This document shows, piece by piece, positions 35,896-45,300 of a stretch of DNA of 64,000 nucleotides; within the stretch, counting starts at the first letter, position 1; each line of letters starts with the position of its first letter. The notes beneath the pieces are model-generated. The model had not been told where the DNA came from. It made no database searches and was given only the letters and a program-made list of their open reading frames with translations. Origin of the DNA: Bacteroides intestinalis (GTDB lineage Bacteria > Bacteroidota > Bacteroidia > Bacteroidales > Bacteroidaceae); NCBI RefSeq assembly GCF_003464595.1, contig NZ_QRZF01000018.1, positions 65,100 through 129,099 of the forward strand. The letters run 5' to 3'. Position numbers and translations under genes: made by a program.

Positions 35896-36930
35896 TCAAT
35901 AGTTTACTACACACTCCACATTCATACCGGCACGCAGGCGCTCCATATCTTCCGGACGGTTACCGGTAGAGAACTCAATGCGGATAGGAATACGTTGTTC
36001 CACCTTTACGAAGTTCCCTGCAGAATTATCCTGCGGTAGAAGAGAAAAACTGGCACCCGTAGCACGGGAAATAGATTTCACAATACCCTTAAAAATAATT
36101 CCGGGTACGGCATCCACTTCTATTTCTACCGGCTGACCCTCCCGGATATAGGTAGTCTGAGTTTCTTTGTAATTGGCTACTACCCACCTTTCATTTTCGT
36201 CAACAACGTCAACCACAGTCTGTCCGGGTTGTATCAACTGCCCTTCCTGAATTTCTTTCCGCCCGGTAGTTCCGTCGCAGGGAGCAAGGATAACGGTATA
36301 AGAAAGATTCAGGCGCGCCAGTTCCAAAGCAGCCTGCGCCAGTTTGATACCTGCATCTGTTTGTTCCAGACGGTGAGTCTGCTCCTGCTTTACTAAAGTT
36401 GTAGATTGGCGCTGACGAAGCAGAAGTTCATAACGTGCCTTGGATGCTTCGTAATCTGTCTGCACAGCATCGTACTGTTGTTTGGTGACAGCATCCTGTG
36501 CCAAAAGGTTTTTATATCGGTGGTATTCGCGCTCGGCATTGTCCAGGCGAACTTTAGCTTCCTGTAAACCTGCATCGGATACAGCAATATTATTCTGAGT
36601 GGTATGTACCGTGGTGGCCACTGCATTCTTTCCCGAAATAGCATTCTGAAAATCAGCCTCAGCCTGTGCCAGACGGAAACGGAACTCGGAATCTTCAATC
36701 AATGCCAGGGTGTCACCTTTGCGCACTTCCTGGTATTCATCGAAATAGATCTTCTTGATAAAGCCTTGCACGCGGCTATTGACGGGGACAATCAGCTGTT
36801 TTACCTGTGCATTGTCAGTATAAGCTACACTGCCGAGGTGAACGAAATGAGAGCATACCCACACCAGCCCGGCAATAAGTAAGAGACTAACTACTACGTT
36901 ATAAATCAGTTTTTTCTTTTTGCGTTCCAT
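35896..36930 (-). CDS. HlyD/EmrA-family membrane fusion protein
   Basis: 344 aa periplasmic adaptor. One N-terminal membrane helix (about 9-28) is followed by the first biotinyl-lipoyl half (VNSRVQGFIKKIYFDEYQEVRKGD), an alpha-helical hairpin (about 85-205), the second lipoyl half (VILAPCDGTTGRKEIQEGQLIQPGQ) and a beta-barrel (about 235-330). It should link the MFS pump encoded 4 nt downstream to the TolC-like outer-membrane duct encoded 47 nt upstream. ATG start. Part of the three-gene operon probably controlled by the divergent AraC-type regulator. Confidence 0.9.
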   Translation of the reverse strand: MERKKKKLIYNVVVSLLLIAGLVWVCSHFVHLGSVAYTDNAQVKQLIVPVNSRVQGFIKKIYFDEYQEVRKGDTLALIEDSEFRFRLAQAEADFQNAISGKNAVATTVHTTQNNIAVSDAGLQEAKVRLDNAEREYHRYKNLLAQDAVTKQQYDAVQTDYEASKARYELLLRQRQSTTLVKQEQTHRLEQTDAGIKLAQAALELARLNLSYTVILAPCDGTTGRKEIQEGQLIQPGQTVVDVVDENERWVVANYKETQTTYIREGQPVEIEVDAVPGIIFKGIVKSISRATGASFSLLPQDNSAGNFVKVEQRIPIRIEFSTGNRPEDMERLRAGMNVECVVNY

Positions 36931-36977
36931 ATCTTATTTTATTCATTAGTTTTCATTCATATATAATTGCCGACAAT

Positions 36978-38288
36978 TTACAGACATCCCGCTGTCTTCT
37001 TCAGCTTATAGAGGTTGAAAAGTATATTAATCTGTGCATTCACCAATTGCAACTCCGCATTCAACTTAGAATTACTGGCATCCAGCATATCAGTAATCAA
37101 TGCCAGATCATTCAAGTAGCGGTTATTTACCACACTGTAATTTTGTGCAGCCAGTTCCAGACTCTTCTCTTGCGTATCACAAATGGTAAAAGCCTCATAA
37201 AAACGGATGTATGCCGCTTTCACTTCTGTCCGTACATTCTCCTGTAACAACAAATCATTCTCCTGTGCACGCTGGGTAGACAGGCGTGCCAGACGGATTT
37301 TCTTCCCGGATTTAAAGGTGGAAGCTATATCGAACTTCAATCCTATGCCCACATACCAGTAATTCAGATTCTTGTTAATAGGCGGTACTTCAATCGTAAT
37401 GGGGCCGTCCAGTTTATCACCGGCAAAGAGAGCTACGGATGGTAAGCGTTCCGCCTTCGCAATCCGTTCATTATATTCTGACTGCTTGATATTCAGTTTC
37501 ATCTGTTGCAGCACAGGAGAGCTCAATACTGCCGTCTCCTGCCAATGGGCCTCTTCTGAAGGTTTGGGAAGTCGCCCCAGCAAAGTAGTATCTACAGCAA
37601 TCACCGTTTCTTCGGGTAGGCCGAGTACGGTGGTCAACTGATTATTTAAAATGAGGATACTATTCTCAATCTGCGTCAATGCCAGTTCCAGAGATTTCAA
37701 TTGTAATTCATAACGAGTGATATCATTTTTCAAAGCCAGTCCCTGCGACTGCTTGGCATTGATATCTTCCACCAGTTTCCGGGTTTGCTCTATATTCTTC
37801 CGATATACTTCTGCCTGATTCTGTAGTTTGTACATCTCCAGATAATTTCCTACCAGCAGGAAGCGGATATCCTGCCTGTTCTTCTCTTTATCCAATTCTG
37901 CCAGTTGCTGCTGCAATTTAGCAATGGCAATCCGGCTTGTGATGGCTCCACCTGCATAGATGACCTGCGAAGCCTCTATTGCAAAGTTATTGCCGAAGTG
38001 CGGCATAGCAGCATTCTCACCGTTTGTAAAATCACGGTCTGCCAACCAGGCATCACCCAGATAGCTTGCCGAAACGGATACATCAATCGAAGGAAGTTGC
38101 GCATTTTTAGCCACCTTCACCGCCTGCCCGGCTTCCTCTTCTGCTAAACGGAATGTACGGATACTGCGGCTATTGGCATCCGCCATCTCAAACATCTCTT
38201 CAATTGTCATCTTCTGAAAGGTTTGTGCAGATGCAACAGATATGTTCAGCGCCCAAACAAAGACAAATAATTCTTTTAATCTTTTCAT
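36978..38288 (-). CDS. TolC-family outer membrane efflux protein
   Basis: 436 aa with signal peptide MKRLKELFVFVWALNISVASA. Two repeated OEP domains have long coiled-coil helices and alternating beta strands; LSLKDNITRYELQLKSLELAL-like helices and the mirrored C-terminal LKLNAELQLVNAQINILFNLYKLKK are typical. First gene of the TolC-EmrA-EmrB operon. A variant promoter box (GACCTTTG) is at 38323-38330, with an inverted repeat just upstream. There is no lipobox Cys, so it is a TolC-type rather than an OprM-type protein. ATG start. Confidence 0.9.
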   Translation of the reverse strand: MKRLKELFVFVWALNISVASAQTFQKMTIEEMFEMADANSRSIRTFRLAEEEAGQAVKVAKNAQLPSIDVSVSASYLGDAWLADRDFTNGENAAMPHFGNNFAIEASQVIYAGGAITSRIAIAKLQQQLAELDKEKNRQDIRFLLVGNYLEMYKLQNQAEVYRKNIEQTRKLVEDINAKQSQGLALKNDITRYELQLKSLELALTQIENSILILNNQLTTVLGLPEETVIAVDTTLLGRLPKPSEEAHWQETAVLSSPVLQQMKLNIKQSEYNERIAKAERLPSVALFAGDKLDGPITIEVPPINKNLNYWYVGIGLKFDIASTFKSGKKIRLARLSTQRAQENDLLLQENVRTEVKAAYIRFYEAFTICDTQEKSLELAAQNYSVVNNRYLNDLALITDMLDASNSKLNAELQLVNAQINILFNLYKLKKTAGCL

Positions 38289-38322
38289 AATGCCTATTAA
38301 ATTGTTACCTCAAAAACGGCTG

Positions 38323-38330
38323 CAAAGGTC
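38323..38330 (-). promoter_or_regulatory. Variant minus-7 box (GACCTTTG) for the tolC-emr operon
   Basis: One base off TAnnTTTG, 35 nt upstream of the ATG at 38288. A poor box is what one expects at an activator-dependent promoter. Confidence 0.4.
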
Positions 38331-38339
38331 GGATTAATT

Positions 38340-38372
38340 CTTTGCTAAAGAGAAATCCGAAATTTGGCAAAG
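38340..38372. promoter_or_regulatory. Inverted repeat, candidate AraC-regulator operator
   Basis: CTTTGCTAAA (38340-38349) and TTTGGCAAAG (38363-38372) are inverted copies with one mismatch and a 13-nt spacer. The site lies just upstream of the tolC-side box and between the two divergent promoters. The position suits an activator. Confidence 0.5.
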
Positions 38373-38405
38373 TTGGTTTAATTTGGAGATTCCAAAGGAT
38401 TCCGC

Positions 38406-38413
38406 TACCTTTG
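38406..38413 (+). promoter_or_regulatory. Minus-7 box (TACCTTTG) for the AraC-type regulator
   Basis: Perfect TAnnTTTG 22 nt before the ATG at 38436. Confidence 0.6.
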
Positions 38414-38435
38414 TGCTGCAATAAAATCACGTCCA

Positions 38436-39356
38436 ATGACTTCTTCCATACGTATAAAAAACATCTGTGAACTCCCTATCATCAGTGGTAGCAGGAATGA
38501 TACACGAAAGAAAATCAGTTGTATCACCATTGGCCAACGGGAAGCAGAAGAACAATTTTCATCAGACATTCACTTGGATGCCTTTATTGTCTTATTGGTT
38601 TTATCCGGAAAAGGACATACGGTAATCAACTACAAGACGTATGATATTCAAGCGGATACCCTCCTACTTCTGTCTTCTGCCCATTTGTTCCATTTTGGAG
38701 AATGCAGTGATGATTTCCAGTGCCAGTGCCTCTTTGTCAGCAAAGCTTTTACAGATGAGATGGATTCCACCGATATGATTTACCGACGGACTAAATATGG
38801 CGTACGATTATACAACGAACCGGTAGTTCCCTTGGAGCACTCACATGCCGGCTTATTAGCCGAAAGACTGATCAGCATCAATAAGAACATAGACCGGACA
38901 GAGCATTTCTATCACAAAGAAGTTATCCTGAACCGCTTGTTCGCCTTTTATCTCGATTTAAGCGATATCCTTGAACGAACTAATCTACCACATACGAATG
39001 GTTGCCTGACCCGTTATGAAAGTATCATCAAATCATTCATCGAGTTACTGGCAACTCATTATCGCAAAGAGCATAAAGTGGATTTTTACGCCGCCCAACT
39101 GAACTTATCCGCCCATCACCTGACGCAGATCGTGAAACTCGTAACAGGTCAAAGTGTGAGTGACTTCATTTTTGAAATGTTATTCAGTGAAGCCCGTAAC
39201 TTGTTAACCCACTCCAAACTTTCCGTACAAGAAATCGCTGCCACCCTCAACTTCTCCGACCAGTCTTCTTTTGGGAAGTTCTTTAAGCGGAAAGCAGGTA
39301 TATCGCCAGTTGATTTCAGGAAAGATGCACTGTTTGTAGAGGAGAGAACAGAATAA
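38436..39356 (+). CDS. AraC-family transcription regulator
   Basis: 306 aa. The N-terminal cupin-like ligand-binding domain (about 30-150; VLLVLSGKGHTVINYKTYDIQADTLLLLSS is its core pattern) is followed by a C-terminal double helix-turn-helix (about 200-298): VDFYAAQLNLSAHHLTQIVKLV and LSVQEIAATLNFSDQSSFGKFFKRKAGISP, the AraC signature. It is divergent from the TolC-EmrA-EmrB operon, with an inverted repeat in the shared 147-nt spacer, so it most likely controls that exporter. The inducer is unknown. ATG start. Confidence 0.9.
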   Translation: MTSSIRIKNICELPIISGSRNDTRKKISCITIGQREAEEQFSSDIHLDAFIVLLVLSGKGHTVINYKTYDIQADTLLLLSSAHLFHFGECSDDFQCQCLFVSKAFTDEMDSTDMIYRRTKYGVRLYNEPVVPLEHSHAGLLAERLISINKNIDRTEHFYHKEVILNRLFAFYLDLSDILERTNLPHTNGCLTRYESIIKSFIELLATHYRKEHKVDFYAAQLNLSAHHLTQIVKLVTGQSVSDFIFEMLFSEARNLLTHSKLSVQEIAATLNFSDQSSFGKFFKRKAGISPVDFRKDALFVEERTE

Positions 39357-39392
39357 CATTGCATATTATTTACAAATAGTAAATGTTTAAAG

Positions 39393-39480
39393 AAAAGTAG
39401 TATACTGAACCTAATTCAGTCGTATAGTGAATGCCATTCAGTCGTATACTGAATAGGGTTCTGTCGTATACTGAATAGGG
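39393..39480. repeat. Tandem array, four 22-nt dyad units
   Basis: Units start at 39393, 39415, 39437 and 39459. The core is TTCAGTCGTATACTGAA, itself a dyad (TTCAGT-N5-ACTGAA), followed by a 5-nt linker such as TAGGG. On the minus strand the core reads AGTATACGACTGAA...CCCTA, the same as the array at 18133-18214. Confidence 0.85.
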
Positions 39481-39594
39481 GACAGAAATATCATATTGAT
39501 AATCAGAAAGTTACAAAGCGTCTCACTGTCATCAATAAAACTCAACAAAATTATCAAAACATCATTATGTTTATGGAAAAGTAATGAATGAATA

Positions 39595-39705
39595 GATACG
39601 CGGACGACACGGACAAGACGGACGAACGCGGATGAAAAATTACTTGCACACCGAAGGGCAATCTTACTCCGCGTTCGTCCGCCTTGTCCGTGTCGTCCGC
39701 GTATC
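39595..39705. repeat. 38-bp near-perfect inverted repeat, GC-rich
   Basis: Arms 39595-39632 and 39668-39705 match at 37 of 38 positions around a 35-nt centre. Each arm is a run of CGGAC-type words (GATACGCGGACGACACGGAC and on). It is much richer in GC than its AT-rich surroundings. No open frame crosses it. The flanks continue the dyad weakly (ATGAAT / ATTCAT). Confidence 0.9.
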
Positions 39706-39738
39706 CATTTAATTCATAACCCGTCCGAAAGAAAGGAA

Positions 39739-39782
39739 TTTCAGTGCAGTTACCCTGAAAATTCGGTACGGTTGCCCTGAAG
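39739..39782. repeat. Two tandem 22-nt units upstream of aroA
   Basis: Units start at 39739 and 39761. Shared pattern: TTCRGTRCRGTTRCCCTGAA, ending in a CTGAA arm that mirrors the TTCAG start. They lie 48 nt upstream of the aroA promoter box. Confidence 0.7.
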
Positions 39783-39829
39783 TCATGTAAATCAAGTTTC
39801 TTTATTCAGATATTTATCGTACTTTTGTA

Positions 39830-39837
39830 GCCTGTAA
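39830..39837 (+). promoter_or_regulatory. Minus-7 box (TACTTTTG) for the aroA operon
   Basis: Perfect TAnnTTTG 32 nt before the aroA ATG. Confidence 0.7.
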
Positions 39838-39869
39838 ACCAGCTATTACGTTTAAGAAGGAATACAACT

Positions 39870-41120
39870 ATGCGCTATAAACTTTCGGCACCTGCCACCT
39901 TGCATACCACTATCCAGCTCCCGGCTTCCAAGAGTATCAGCAACCGGGCTTTGATATTACATGCTTTAGCACAAGGACATATCACGCCTACCAATCTGAG
40001 CGATTGTGACGACACCTGCGTCATGATAAAAGCCCTGGACGGAAATCCCGAGCATATCGATATTCTTGCTGCCGGAACCGCCATGCGTTTTCTCACGGCT
40101 TATCTGAGTGTAACACCCGGCACACGCATCATTACAGGTACTGAGCGGATGCAACAACGCCCCATACGTATTCTGGTGGACGCCTTGCGCGAGTTGGGAG
40201 CACAAATAGAATATGCCGGAAACGAAGGTTTCCCTCCCTTGCGTATCACAGGCACAATATTGACAGGCGAAGAAATCAGCCTTGCCGGAAATGTAAGTTC
40301 ACAATACATATCCGCTTTACTGATGATCGGCCCTATTCTGAAAAACGGATTAAGGCTGAATCTGACAGGAGAAATCATTTCACGTCCTTATATCAATCTG
40401 ACTCTGCAATTGATGAAAGAATTCGGTGCAGACGCTGCATGGAGTTCCGAAAGCAGTATTACCGTCCGTCCGGGCCAGTACAACGACATACCTTTCACGG
40501 TAGAAAGTGACTGGAGCGGTGCTTCCTACTGGTATCAAATGGTTGCCCTAAGCCAGGACAGCAAAGAAGAACCTGCAAAGACAGAAGTAGAGCTGCTGGG
40601 ACTTTTCCCACGCAGTTATCAGGGCGACAGCCGGGGAACAGAGATATTTACCAAACTCGGCGTACAGACTACATATACTGACCGGGGAGTGGTATTAACC
40701 AAGATAGGAACTCCCGTTGCCCGCTTAAAGGAAGATTTAGTGGACATACCCGATCTGGCGCAAACTTTTGTTGTGACTTGTTGTTTAATGAACATACCTT
40801 TCCGCTTCAGCGGATTACAAAGTTTGAAGATAAAGGAAACTGATCGTATTCAGGCACTTATCACAGAATTACATAAGTTGGGATATGTGGTGAAGTCGGA
40901 ACAGGACAGTATATTAATCTGGAACGGTGAACGTTGTGAACCGGAAGCCAGTCCCGTGATTGCAACTTACGAAGACCACCGGATGGCGATGGCTTTTGCC
41001 CCTGCCTCCCTATTGGTACCATCGGTACAGATTGCTGAGCCACAAGTGGTTTCCAAATCTTATCCGGGATATTGGGAAGATTTGAAACAAGCAGGGTTTA
41101 GAATTGAAATTGAGGAATAA
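39870..41120 (+). CDS. aroA: 3-phosphoshikimate 1-carboxyvinyltransferase (EPSP synthase)
   Basis: 416 aa. It joins phosphoenolpyruvate to shikimate-3-phosphate in the shikimate pathway. LPASKSISNRALIL at the start holds the substrate Lys21 and Arg26. NVSSQYISALLM, ESDWSGASYWYQM and the C-terminal KETDRIQAL and EDHRMAMAFAP are hallmark segments. The usual N-terminal LNGNDxGTAxRF loop has the form AAGTAMRFLTAYL. Slightly shorter than the E. coli enzyme (427 aa). It heads a co-directional run of genes, the next starting 4 nt downstream. ATG start. Confidence 0.95.
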   Translation: MRYKLSAPATLHTTIQLPASKSISNRALILHALAQGHITPTNLSDCDDTCVMIKALDGNPEHIDILAAGTAMRFLTAYLSVTPGTRIITGTERMQQRPIRILVDALRELGAQIEYAGNEGFPPLRITGTILTGEEISLAGNVSSQYISALLMIGPILKNGLRLNLTGEIISRPYINLTLQLMKEFGADAAWSSESSITVRPGQYNDIPFTVESDWSGASYWYQMVALSQDSKEEPAKTEVELLGLFPRSYQGDSRGTEIFTKLGVQTTYTDRGVVLTKIGTPVARLKEDLVDIPDLAQTFVVTCCLMNIPFRFSGLQSLKIKETDRIQALITELHKLGYVVKSEQDSILIWNGERCEPEASPVIATYEDHRMAMAFAPASLLVPSVQIAEPQVVSKSYPGYWEDLKQAGFRIEIEE

Positions 41121-41123
41121 GCT

Positions 41124-41540
41124 ATGTTGATATTAATTATAAGTCTTATTGTACTGGTCTGTATCGCCCTTATGGCAGGATACATCCGTAACCAGCGTCT
41201 GCAAAAAAAGATAGAACGCGGAGAACTGGATGCCATGCCCGAAGTGAAAGAGGCTGATGCGGAATGTTGTGGACAGCATGAAGTATGCGAGCGGGACAGT
41301 CTGTTGGCTGCTGTCAGCAAAAAGATAGAGTACTATGATGATGAAGAATTAGACAAGTACATTGGCATTGCTCCCGAAGACTACACTCCCGAACAGGAAG
41401 ATGAGTTCAGGGACGTATTCTATACAATGCAGGATACCGACGTTGCCGGGTGGGTGCGCAGCCTGCAATTACGGGGAATAGCACTACCGGACAATATCAA
41501 GGATGAAATATTTCTGATTATAGGAGAAAGGAGATCTTAA
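41124..41540 (+). CDS. Membrane-anchored protein with CCGxHxxC motif
   Basis: 138 aa. One N-terminal membrane helix (about residues 2-22) is followed by a basic stretch and an acidic soluble part. Its distinguishing mark is ECCGQHEVCERDS (about 49-61), three Cys and one His close together, which looks like a metal site. The following KKIEYYDDEELDKY is conserved-looking. No established function is known to me. It starts 3 nt after aroA and ends 1 nt before a metal ABC permease gene, so a metal-related role is a reasonable but unproven idea. Confidence 0.7.
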   Translation: MLILIISLIVLVCIALMAGYIRNQRLQKKIERGELDAMPEVKEADAECCGQHEVCERDSLLAAVSKKIEYYDDEELDKYIGIAPEDYTPEQEDEFRDVFYTMQDTDVAGWVRSLQLRGIALPDNIKDEIFLIIGERRS

Positions 41541-41541
41541 A

Positions 41542-42369
41542 GTGGAGCTACTACAATACACCTTCTTTCAACATGCCCTCATCGGCAGTTTACTGGCAAG
41601 CATTGTTTGCGGGCTTATCGGTACGTATATCGTGACGAGACGGCTGGTATTCATCAGTGGCGGACTGACGCATGCTTCTTTCGGAGGCATCGGTCTGGGA
41701 TTATATACAGGCGTTTCTCCCATACTGGCTGCTGGTGTGTTTGCTGTGCTGTCGGCTTTTGGAGTGGAATGGCTTAGCAAACGCAATGATATGCGTGAAG
41801 ATTCAGCTATCGCTGTATTCTGGACGCTGGGTATGGCACTGGGTATCATGTTTACTTTCCTTTCACCCGGGTTTGCACCCGACCTTTCGGCTTACCTATT
41901 TGGCAATATACTGACGATTACATTAGGAGACATCGCCCTGCTGGCGGGACTTGCAGTACTATTAGCCATCTTCTTTGTCCTATATTTGCGCCCGATCATC
42001 TATGTTGCTTTCGACCGGGAGTTTGCCCGTTCACAAGGTATTCCCGTACAGATATTCGAATATGTACTGATGATGTTCATTGCATTGACCATTGTTGCAT
42101 GCCTGCGTATGGTAGGCATCGTGCTGGTTATTTCCCTGCTCACCATCCCGCAAATGACGGCGAATCTGTTTACACATCGTTTCCACCGTATTATCTGGTT
42201 GTCTATTGGCATCGGTTATCTCAGTTGCCTGGGCGGATTAATGATATCTTATTATCTGAACGTTCCTTCCGGGGCGGCTATCATCTTCTTTTCCATCATT
42301 ATATATGTAGTATGTAAGCTGGGAAAGAGTTTTTATTTATCTTTACGGCAGAAAACGCAGAACCCGTAA
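41542..42369 (+). CDS. Metal ABC transporter permease (ZnuB/MntB type)
   Basis: 275 aa with about eight membrane helices. The ABC-3 family features are clear: GTYIVTRRLVFISGGLTHASFGGIGLG near the start, and MRVGIVLVISLLTIPQMTANL-like (ACLRMVGIVLVISLLTIP) towards the end. Family members carry zinc, manganese or iron through the inner membrane. No ATPase or binding protein gene lies in this window, so partners must be encoded elsewhere. Start is GTG at 41542, preceded by AGGAG. It directly follows the Cys-motif protein gene. Confidence 0.88.
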   Translation: MELLQYTFFQHALIGSLLASIVCGLIGTYIVTRRLVFISGGLTHASFGGIGLGLYTGVSPILAAGVFAVLSAFGVEWLSKRNDMREDSAIAVFWTLGMALGIMFTFLSPGFAPDLSAYLFGNILTITLGDIALLAGLAVLLAIFFVLYLRPIIYVAFDREFARSQGIPVQIFEYVLMMFIALTIVACLRMVGIVLVISLLTIPQMTANLFTHRFHRIIWLSIGIGYLSCLGGLMISYYLNVPSGAAIIFFSIIIYVVCKLGKSFYLSLRQKTQNP

Positions 42370-42384
42370 AACCTACTGGTATAG

Positions 42385-45300
42385 TTGAAACGCAAAGCAA
42401 TCCTCCTCGTTGGCATCTTAGTTACTTTGATGCTCGTTGCCGGATGTTCCACCCGAAAGAACACAGCCGGTACACGCTTCTACCATGCCCTGACCACCCG
42501 CTATAACGTATACTTCAACGGAAACGAAGCTTACAAAGCCGGATTGCAGGCACAGCAACAAGGGAACAAAGATAACTACATGGAGATGCTCCCCCTCTAT
42601 CCCATAGGCAATAAAGAAACTACAGGCATCGGCACTTCCGACTATGAGCGTGCCATTGAGAAAGCACAAAAAGCCATTCGCCAGCATTCCATCAAACGAC
42701 GCCCTATCCGTAAACCGGGACGGGCTTATACGGATGAATACAAGAAGTGGCTGGCACGCCGGGAGTTCAATCCTTTCATTAATCGTGCCTGGATGCTATT
42801 GGGCAAAGCTCAATATCAGAAGGGAGACTTCCCGGAAGCAGCCGCAACCTTCTCTTATATTACACGACTCTATGACGGACAGACGAATATCACTTCCGAA
42901 GCCTTAATCTGGTTGTCCCGTTGCTACTCTGCGCTGGGATGGCAATATGATGCGGAAGATGCTTTAAGCAGGGTGAATAATGACAGCTTGCCACCGGCGC
43001 TGGCTGTTCCATATGCTTCGGCCACAGGAAATTTCTTATTAGGTAGCCAACGATACAGAGAAGCAATCCCCCATCTCGAAAAGACAGCCAGGAAAGAAAA
43101 GAACAAGCAGCAGAAAGCACGATGTTACTATCTCCTGGGGCAGACTTATCAAACGCTGCAACAACCGGAACAGGCTTATCAGGCGTACAGCAAGGTAATC
43201 CGCCTCAATCCACCGTACGAACTTGCGTTAAGTGCCCGTATCCGTCAGACGGAAGTGATGCCCACCGCCAATAGTCGTAAGATTACCGGAAAGTTATTGC
43301 GCCTCAGCAAGGATGAGAAAAACAAAGAATACCTCGATCAGATTTATTATGCATTGGGAAATGTATACCTTGCCGAAAAAGATACGGTACAAGCTCTTGC
43401 CGCCTATCACAAAGGAATAGAGAAGAGCACTCGGAACGGTGTGGAGAAAGGAGTTCTTCAACTTACACTGGGCAATTTGTACTGGCAGCAAGCGCGTTAT
43501 GCCGAAGCACAAAAAGCCTATGCCGAAGCGATAGGATTAATAGACAAAGCCCATCGGGAATATGCCACTATCACCAGTCGTTCAGAGATCCTGGACGAAC
43601 TGGTACCACATACCAATGCCATACAGCTACAAGATAGCTTACAACATCTTGCCAGACTGCCGGAAGCAGAGCGAATGGCAGCCGTAGAGAAAATCATAGC
43701 ACAAATGATAGCCCGGGAAGAAGCTGAACGCAAAGCTGCAGAAGAAGCTGAACGGGAGGCAAACCGCCAAAAAATGAGGGAAGAAGCTGAAAGTCAATCA
43801 CCTGCCACTTCAATTATCAGCAGACCGGGACAGGAAAATACAGTCACTACCCCACAGACCCTCCAACCTACAATAGGAGGAAAGCAAGACTGGTATTTCT
43901 ATAACCCTCAATTGGTAGAGCAAGGAAAAGCTGAATTCCAACGCTTGTGGGGACGCAGAAAGCTGGAAGATAACTGGCGAAGGAAAAATAAAACAGTAGT
44001 TGCACTGGATGATTTTGAAGCGATAGATTACAGCGAACCGGAGGAAGGTGTTGCTAAAGGAGACACAATCCATGGCAATCGGGAAAATGAAACTATGGAT
44101 TCTTCCATTCCTCGGAAAGAAGAAAGCGAAAAGAACACTGCCGACAGCATTGCCGGTGATACTCACCGCCCGGAATACTACCTGGCACAAATTCCGTTGA
44201 CAGAAGAAGCTATGCAAGCCTCAAACATACTGTTATCAGAAGCCTTATATGGTGCCGGAATGATTTTCAAGGATCTTATGCAGGATTTCAAACGGGCAGA
44301 AGCTGCGTTTGAACGACTGGTACGCCAGTTCCCTGACTTTACACAAGCGGATGAAGCATATTATCAGTTATTCCTGACCGAACTGGCTCTAAATTATTAT
44401 GGAGAACTTCCTGCCCTGCAACGTGCAGAGAAATATAAGGCCGAACTTATCGCCCGGTTCCCCAAAAGCCGCTATGCCAAGACACTGGCCGACCCGGACT
44501 TTGCAGAAAATGCCGTATATGGCAAACAACGTGAGGACTCCCTCTATGCCCGTGCTTACAAACATTTCCAACTGGGCGATACAACCACCGTGCGTGCAGC
44601 CGAACATCTTTCTGCCGAGATATACCCTCTGGGGCAGCATCGTCCCAAATTTATGTTCCTCAATGCCGTCACCCGGCTACAGGGAGGAGAAACCGATCAG
44701 TTCCTTGCTATCCTGAAGGAACTTGTACAGCAATATCCACAAAATGAAATCACTGATCTGGCTGCCCATATTCTGAAAGGGGTACAGGAAGGACGTCTGC
44801 TGGCTCGCGACAGTCATACATTTGGCTCCATCTGGCAACGACGGAATGCCGAGCTTGCCGAGGCTGGCAAGTTAACGGGCGATAGTCTGAGTGGCAGCGC
44901 TATTCTTCCTCCGGACAGCGCATTCAGTACAGAGCGCAATACACCGTTCCTCTTTATCCTGGCTTACGAAGAAGGAAAGGTAAATGAGAACATGCTACTG
45001 TTTGAAGTGGCACGCTATAACTTCTCCACTTTCCTGGTGAAGAACTTCGACCTTGCGTTTGCTCACGAACGGGGCATCGGCATGCTGCAAATCCGGCCAT
45101 TCAGTAACTACGATGAGGCACAACAATACTTCCGCCGTCTTTATGCCAATCCCGAAATGGCTACACGACTTAGTGGTATGCGTGCCATACTCATATCAGA
45201 AGCCAACTACGAACAACTGATTAAACAGTATAGCTTCGACGATTACGATACCTTCTACCGTGCACACTTCTCTTCCATACCTGAACCTGAGTTAAAAGGT

